DNA of 18,328 bases, from assembly GCA_027415455.1 (NCBI GenBank), contig DAIBSV010000017.1, positions 1 to 18,328 on the forward strand. The letters are read 5' to 3'. The notes beneath the pieces were generated by a model. That model was not told where the DNA came from. It did not search any database and saw only the letters and a program-made list of their open reading frames with translations. This DNA is from Nitrospirota bacterium (GTDB taxonomy: Bacteria; Nitrospirota_A; Leptospirillia; Leptospirillales; Leptospirillaceae). Positions 14,987 to 18,328 of this stretch are shown here, in pieces (position 1 is the first letter of the stretch; each line of letters opens with the position of its first letter). The position numbers were made by a program, and so were the translations under genes.

Positions 14987-17900
14987 TCAGGTCGCTTCCT
15001 CACCGAGCGTGAAGAAGAACGTGGCCCCCCGTCCGGGGGCGCTCTCGGCCCGGATCTCCCCGCCGTGTTTGCGGATCACGCGCTGGACGGTGGCCAGACC
15101 GATCCCCGTCCCGGGAAAATCCCGGGCGTCGTGAAGGCGCGCAAAGACGCCGAAGAGCTTCCCGGCGAGGGACATGTCGAAGCCGACCCCGTTGTCCCGT
15201 ACGAAATAGACCGGATCCCCTTCTTCAGCGAGGCGTCCGACCTCGATACGGGGAGGATCGGCGCCTTTCGAAAATTTGAGCGCGTTGTCCAGAAGATTCT
15301 CCAGGGCGATCCGCAGAAGGCGCGGATCGGCCCGGACAATAAGCCCGGGAGCCACGCGCGCCTCGACCCTCCGGCCCTCCCTTCCCGCGATTTCCCCGAG
15401 GATCTCCTCCGCCATGGCCCCGAGATCGACCTCCTCTCGCGCGACTTCGTTCCGTGCCACCCGCGACAGGCTGAGAATATCGTCGATCAGCAGGCCCATC
15501 CTCTGGGCGGCGGCCCGGACGCGTGCGAGGTAATCCTGTCCGGTGGCGTCGAGGCGGCCGGAGTAATCCTCGAGCAGGGCCTGGCTGAAGCCGTCGATCG
15601 CCCGGAGAGGAGCCCGAAGGTCGTGGGAGACGGAGTAGCTGAAGGATTCGAGCTCCCTGTTGGTCGTCTCGAGCTCCGCCGTCCGGCGGGCGACCTGGCG
15701 TTCGAGTTCTTCGGCCCAGTCTTTGGTCCTGGCGTGCAGGCGGACCCGCTCGAGGCCGATGGAGATCTGCCGCGTGAGATTTTCGAAAAAGCCCAGGCGG
15801 TCGCCACCGAAAGCCTCCGGATCCGAGGAGGCCACGGAAAGGGTTCCGGAAGGACCGGTGGATCCGGGAAGGGGCAGAACCGCCAGCGTCGCGATTCCCG
15901 TTTTCCGCAGAACGTCGTCCGCGCCCTCCTCCAGAACAAGGAGTGTCGGTTTGCGGATTCCTTCGGCCCGGTGTCCGACCTCCGCGGATACCTCCGGAGA
16001 GGCGGGAGCGTCACGGAGGGTTCCCCACTGGGTTGAGGGAGTTTCCCCGTCCCCCGGGTCCGCATAGTGGATGAAAACCCCCTCTCCTTCCGAAAGGGCC
16101 AGGATCTCCTTCGAAACGGATGCGAGGAGGGATGAGAGGTCGGGGGATTCCTCGACCGCCGTTGCGATCCGGTTGATTCCGGCCATGTCGGTGAGCCGTT
16201 GCTCGAGTTCCCGGTTCGCCCGCTCGAGCTCGAAGGCCTGGCGGGCAAGGAGGGCCCGTGTCCGGGTCCGTTCGGAAAGGTCGAGGAGGCTCCCGGTGAT
16301 TGCAGGGCGTCCCTGGTAGAGGATCCGGACTCCCTGAACCTCCACGTCGACGGCCTCCCCATTTTTCTTGAGGCCCCGGAAGACGTAATGGAGATCGGCC
16401 TCCCCTCCCGAGAGGCGTCTGCGGATGTTTTCTTCGACCATATCCCGGTCGTCGGGCGCGGTCAGATCCCTGGGGCCCAGCCGGTCGGCGATCTCTTCCG
16501 GCTGAAAGCCGAAGGTCTTCGCGAACGACGGATTCACATACCGGAAAAGGTCGTCCTGGATCAGGTAGACCCCCGTCAGTGACGCTTCGCTCAGAAGGCG
16601 GTAGCGCTCCTCGGAAGATCGAAGGGCCTCGAGAGCCACACCGAGCTCCTTGGTCCGCTCCCGGACCTTCTCCTCGAGGCGGTCTCGATACGAGCGGAGA
16701 GCCTCCTCCGTCCGGACGCGCTCGCCGATATCCCGGACGATGGCGACCACGAGAACACCGTCGCTGATTTTGCTGGGATTCAGGCTGATTTCGGCCGGGA
16801 ACTCCGTTCCGTCCTTCCGGAGCCCGTAGAACGATTTTCCGGGATCCATGGGGCGAAAACCGGGATTCTTCCCATACAGGATCCGCGACCGGACATGGCT
16901 TTCGCGAAATCGCTCCGGCACGAGGATTTCGACCTTTTGCCCCAGGATCTCGTCCGGGGCATACCCGAAGGTCGCCAGGGCCTGACGGTTGACGAGGACG
17001 ATGCTTCCGTCGCCTCCGGTGATGACGATCGGGTCCGGGGCCGCCTCGATCAGCTCCCGGTACTTTTCTTCGGATATCCGGTGGTCGCGGACCTTCTCCT
17101 CCAGCAGGCGGTTGGCCTCCCGAAGCTCCGCCGTCCGCCTCGCGACGAGGTTCTCGAGCTCTTCGTTGGAGCGCGCGAGGGCCTGTTCGAAATGTCGCCG
17201 CTCGGCTTCGAGAGAGTCGAGCGACCGGGCGTTCCAGAGGACGAGACCGGCAAAGACGAGCACGTTCGAGGTCGCGAAGAGGGCGAGCCCCGTGTCGAGA
17301 TCGTAATAGCCCATCCGTTCCCCGTAGAGACGGAGACCGCCGACAAGAGGAGGGACGAGGATGGCTGCAGGGAGGAGTCTGCGGGCCATCAGCCCCCCGC
17401 TCCCATCTCCCGCCGCCACGGCCATGATTCCCCGGTTTGGCCGGGCCCAAAGGACCCCCACGGCCATCGCGAAGAGCAGAAAGCCCGAGACGGGAGGAAC
17501 GGTGGTCGAAAAGGAAGAGCCCCCGAAAAAAGACCGGATGCCATAGAGATATCCGATGATTCCCGGGAAGACCGCGAAGGCCGCGCCGATGGCCAGCCAG
17601 TCGGATGGACGCTGACCCCGTGAGGACTCCCGGTCGATCAGGAAGAGGGCCGGGGCCAGAAGAAGAAGGGCAAATGCCGAGTCGACACGGGGAGGAACAT
17701 ACCGGACGGGAAAAGGATAACGATGGCGGGCAAGAAGGAGAATGACCGAAAGGAGCGAAAGGAGGATCGCTGTTCCGAACAGAAGGCGGGATAGACGGCC
17801 TGCGGCTCCCGGAAGCCCCTCGAGAAGAAGACCCAGCCCCCCCGCAAGAAGGGCGAGGGCGATTTCCGGATTTATGGATCGGGATCCGGAAAGATCGACG

Positions 17901-17995
17901 GCCGCCGCCAGGGAGACCAGAGCCCCGAGAAGCCGCGAAAGGTTCCGGAGGCGGCGGTGGAGGGGAAGGCCCGCTCCGGGGGCTCCAGAAATCAC
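14987..17995 (-). CDS. Membrane PAS-PAS-GAF sensor histidine kinase
   Basis: A 1002-aa kinase. The N-terminal 255 residues hold about seven or eight hydrophobic segments, ending GLALFATSNVLVFAGLVLWN, an unclassified membrane sensor region. A coiled coil (258-310), PAS domain 1 (about 312-428), a second coil, PAS domain 2 (about 465-577), a third coil and a GAF-like domain (about 605-755) follow. A further coil leads to the phosphoacceptor domain, with His791 in SYSVSHDLRAPLRAI, and the ATPase domain: LLDNALKFS (N box, 901-909), RDNGVGFD (933-940) and GTGIGLATV (962-970). The H-box type resembles phytochrome-like kinases that pair with Rcp1-type regulators, which fits the next gene. The start is GTG at 17995; its GGGAG site is only 2 nt away and lies in a hairpin, so translation may depend on the leader ORF. 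No heme or chromophore ligand was identified. Confidence 0.94.
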   Translation of the reverse strand: MISGAPGAGLPLHRRLRNLSRLLGALVSLAAAVDLSGSRSINPEIALALLAGGLGLLLEGLPGAAGRLSRLLFGTAILLSLLSVILLLARHRYPFPVRYVPPRVDSAFALLLLAPALFLIDRESSRGQRPSDWLAIGAAFAVFPGIIGYLYGIRSFFGGSSFSTTVPPVSGFLLFAMAVGVLWARPNRGIMAVAAGDGSGGLMARRLLPAAILVPPLVGGLRLYGERMGYYDLDTGLALFATSNVLVFAGLVLWNARSLDSLEAERRHFEQALARSNEELENLVARRTAELREANRLLEEKVRDHRISEEKYRELIEAAPDPIVITGGDGSIVLVNRQALATFGYAPDEILGQKVEILVPERFRESHVRSRILYGKNPGFRPMDPGKSFYGLRKDGTEFPAEISLNPSKISDGVLVVAIVRDIGERVRTEEALRSYRDRLEEKVRERTKELGVALEALRSSEERYRLLSEASLTGVYLIQDDLFRYVNPSFAKTFGFQPEEIADRLGPRDLTAPDDRDMVEENIRRRLSGGEADLHYVFRGLKKNGEAVDVEVQGVRILYQGRPAITGSLLDLSERTRTRALLARQAFELERANRELEQRLTDMAGINRIATAVEESPDLSSLLASVSKEILALSEGEGVFIHYADPGDGETPSTQWGTLRDAPASPEVSAEVGHRAEGIRKPTLLVLEEGADDVLRKTGIATLAVLPLPGSTGPSGTLSVASSDPEAFGGDRLGFFENLTRQISIGLERVRLHARTKDWAEELERQVARRTAELETTNRELESFSYSVSHDLRAPLRAIDGFSQALLEDYSGRLDATGQDYLARVRAAAQRMGLLIDDILSLSRVARNEVAREEVDLGAMAEEILGEIAGREGRRVEARVAPGLIVRADPRLLRIALENLLDNALKFSKGADPPRIEVGRLAEEGDPVYFVRDNGVGFDMSLAGKLFGVFARLHDARDFPGTGIGLATVQRVIRKHGGEIRAESAPGRGATFFFTLGEEAT

Positions 17996-18069
17996 GGCTC
18001 CCGGCCCTTTCCGGGAAGAGGGCCGGGAGAATTAGCGGGAGACCGGGAGGATCGGTCCAGTCCAGCCAT
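17992..18069 (-). CDS. Putative 25-aa leader peptide overlapping the kinase start
   Basis: A short frame from ATG at 18069 to TGA at 17994-17992 reads MAGLDRSSRSPANSPGPLPG plus KGREP. Its ribosome binding site is excellent (AAGGAG at 18076-18081, 6 nt before the ATG), far better than that of the kinase. Its stop overlaps the kinase GTG as GTGA. The second half is translated across the 11-bp hairpin that buries the kinase ribosome binding site. The peptide is Ser/Pro/Gly/Arg-rich with no recognised family, so its role, if any, is more likely in the act of translation than in the product. It could also be chance. Confidence 0.5.
   Translation of the reverse strand: MAGLDRSSRSPANSPGPLPGKGREP
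17998..18029 (-). promoter_or_regulatory. 11-bp hairpin sequestering the kinase ribosome binding site
   Basis: CTCCCGGCCCT (minus strand, 18029-18019) pairs perfectly with AGGGCCGGGAG (18008-17998) around a 10-nt loop. The GGGAG before the kinase GTG is the last part of the stem. There is no T-run after it, so it is not an intrinsic terminator; occlusion of initiation is the simplest reading. Confidence 0.6.
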
Positions 18070-18075
18070 CGCGAG

Positions 18076-18081
18076 CTCCTT
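18076..18081 (-). promoter_or_regulatory. Shine-Dalgarno of the putative leader peptide
   Basis: AAGGAG on the minus strand, 6 nt before the ATG at 18069. It is one of the strongest ribosome binding sites in the window, yet no long frame follows it. Confidence 0.6.
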
Positions 18082-18088
18082 CGGAAAG

Positions 18089-18133
18089 GCCAGGCCTGAA
18101 CCGCCCCGGAAATCCCGGCGGGTCAGGCCTGGC
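18089..18133. repeat. Large palindrome (11-bp arms plus 5-bp inner stem) in the kinase leader
   Basis: GCCAGGCCTGA (18089-18099) is the exact inverse of TCAGGCCTGGC (18123-18133). Inside, after a single mismatch, CCGCC (18101-18105) pairs with GGCGG (18117-18121) around an 11-nt loop. As RNA this is a very stable 16-bp hairpin ending 7 nt before the leader peptide's ribosome binding site. It may be a structured leader element or a dispersed palindromic repeat; only one copy is in this window. Confidence 0.7.
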
Positions 18134-18153
18134 ATCTGCGGATATCCTGAACC

Positions 18154-18179
18154 GGTCGCCGAAATCTGAAACGACGACC
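18154..18179. repeat. Smaller inverted repeat in the kinase leader
   Basis: GGTCGCCG (18154-18161) and CGACGACC (18172-18179) pair at 7 of 8 positions around a 10-nt loop. It lies just upstream of the large palindrome and would be the first hairpin of the transcript. Confidence 0.4.
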
Positions 18180-18214
18180 ACTCAGAATCCCGAAAGGATA
18201 ATCCGGATGAATTG

Positions 18215-18243
18215 AATTTACCCCCGTTTCAATCCGAGCGCAA
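18215..18243 (-). promoter_or_regulatory. Possible promoter of the kinase operon
   Basis: TTGCGC (18238-18243) and TAAATT (18215-18220) on the minus strand are separated by exactly 17 nt. Each box is a weak match (3 of 6 and 4 of 6). The region from 18181 to 18328 is markedly A/T-rich compared with the rest, as expected of a promoter region, and other weak alternatives exist further upstream. Confidence 0.3.
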
Positions 18244-18252
18244 CCCCGTTTC
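18222..18252 (-). repeat. 9-bp direct repeat spaced 22 bp, overlapping the candidate kinase promoter
   Basis: GAAACGGGG occurs twice on the minus strand, at 18244-18252 and 18222-18230. One copy abuts the candidate -35 and the other sits just upstream of the candidate -10. A 22-bp period is about two helical turns, so a dimeric regulator could bind both on one face. Confidence 0.5.
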
Positions 18253-18328
18253 CTTTTTCTTTCAAATATGTCTCTCTCAAGAAACATGGATTAAGATATC
18301 GTATTTAAATGATAATTTTTTTATAATT

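Noticed and set aside
16011..17450. A 479-codon open frame on the minus strand inside the kinase gene
   Set aside because: Shadow frame of the kinase with low-complexity composition and no recognised motif.
17998..18029. The 11-bp stem as an intrinsic terminator of an upstream transcript
   Set aside because: No T-run follows on either strand, and on the minus strand the stem runs directly into the kinase start codon.
1..18328. CRISPR array, rRNA or phage genes
   Set aside because: No regularly spaced repeats, rRNA signatures or phage structural or integrase motifs were seen anywhere in the window.

Overview
The window reads as GC-rich chromosome from a Gram-negative bacterium. Every confident gene lies on the minus strand. 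Pointers to a Gram-negative cell are an AaeB/AaeX/AaeA-like envelope efflux set, an MscS-type channel and a large PAS/GAF kinase next to c-di-GMP enzymes. Several genes start with TTG or GTG (cmk, yebC, the FUSC gene, the kinase). The lineage cannot be fixed from the sequence; a Nitrospirota/Leptospirillum-like or deltaproteobacterial source is only a guess.

Layout in transcription order (right to left). (1) 18.3-12.4 kb is a signalling cassette: an AT-rich promoter region, a long structured leader with a putative 25-codon leader ORF, a 1002-aa membrane PAS-PAS-GAF histidine kinase, a single-domain response regulator, and a REC-PAS-GGDEF-EAL c-di-GMP protein whose start overlaps the regulator's stop. 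(2) 12.4-11.0 kb is an MscS-family channel. (3) 10.7-9.9 kb is a decayed, internally deleted and frameshifted IS1380-type transposase. (4) 9.4-6.35 kb is a three-gene efflux operon (FUSC permease, DUF1656 small membrane protein, HlyD-type adaptor) joined by ATGA overlaps and closed by an intrinsic terminator. (5) 6.27-0 kb is an aromatic amino-acid operon: yebC, pheA, aroF, tyrA, aroA, cmk and a truncated plsC. From aroF onward every junction overlaps. A good sigma70-like promoter for this operon lies inside the terminator of the efflux operon.

Functionally, the aromatic operon holds the entry step (DAHP synthase), EPSP synthase and both terminal branch points (chorismate mutase/prephenate dehydratase and prephenate dehydrogenase). 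The neighbouring efflux set resembles systems that export aromatic carboxylic acids. The signalling cassette probably converts a membrane or cytosolic cue into phosphotransfer and c-di-GMP turnover. The least ordinary feature is the leader of the kinase gene. There a small ORF with an excellent ribosome binding site ends in a GTGA overlap with the kinase start, and the kinase's own weak ribosome binding site is buried in an 11-bp perfect stem inside that ORF.
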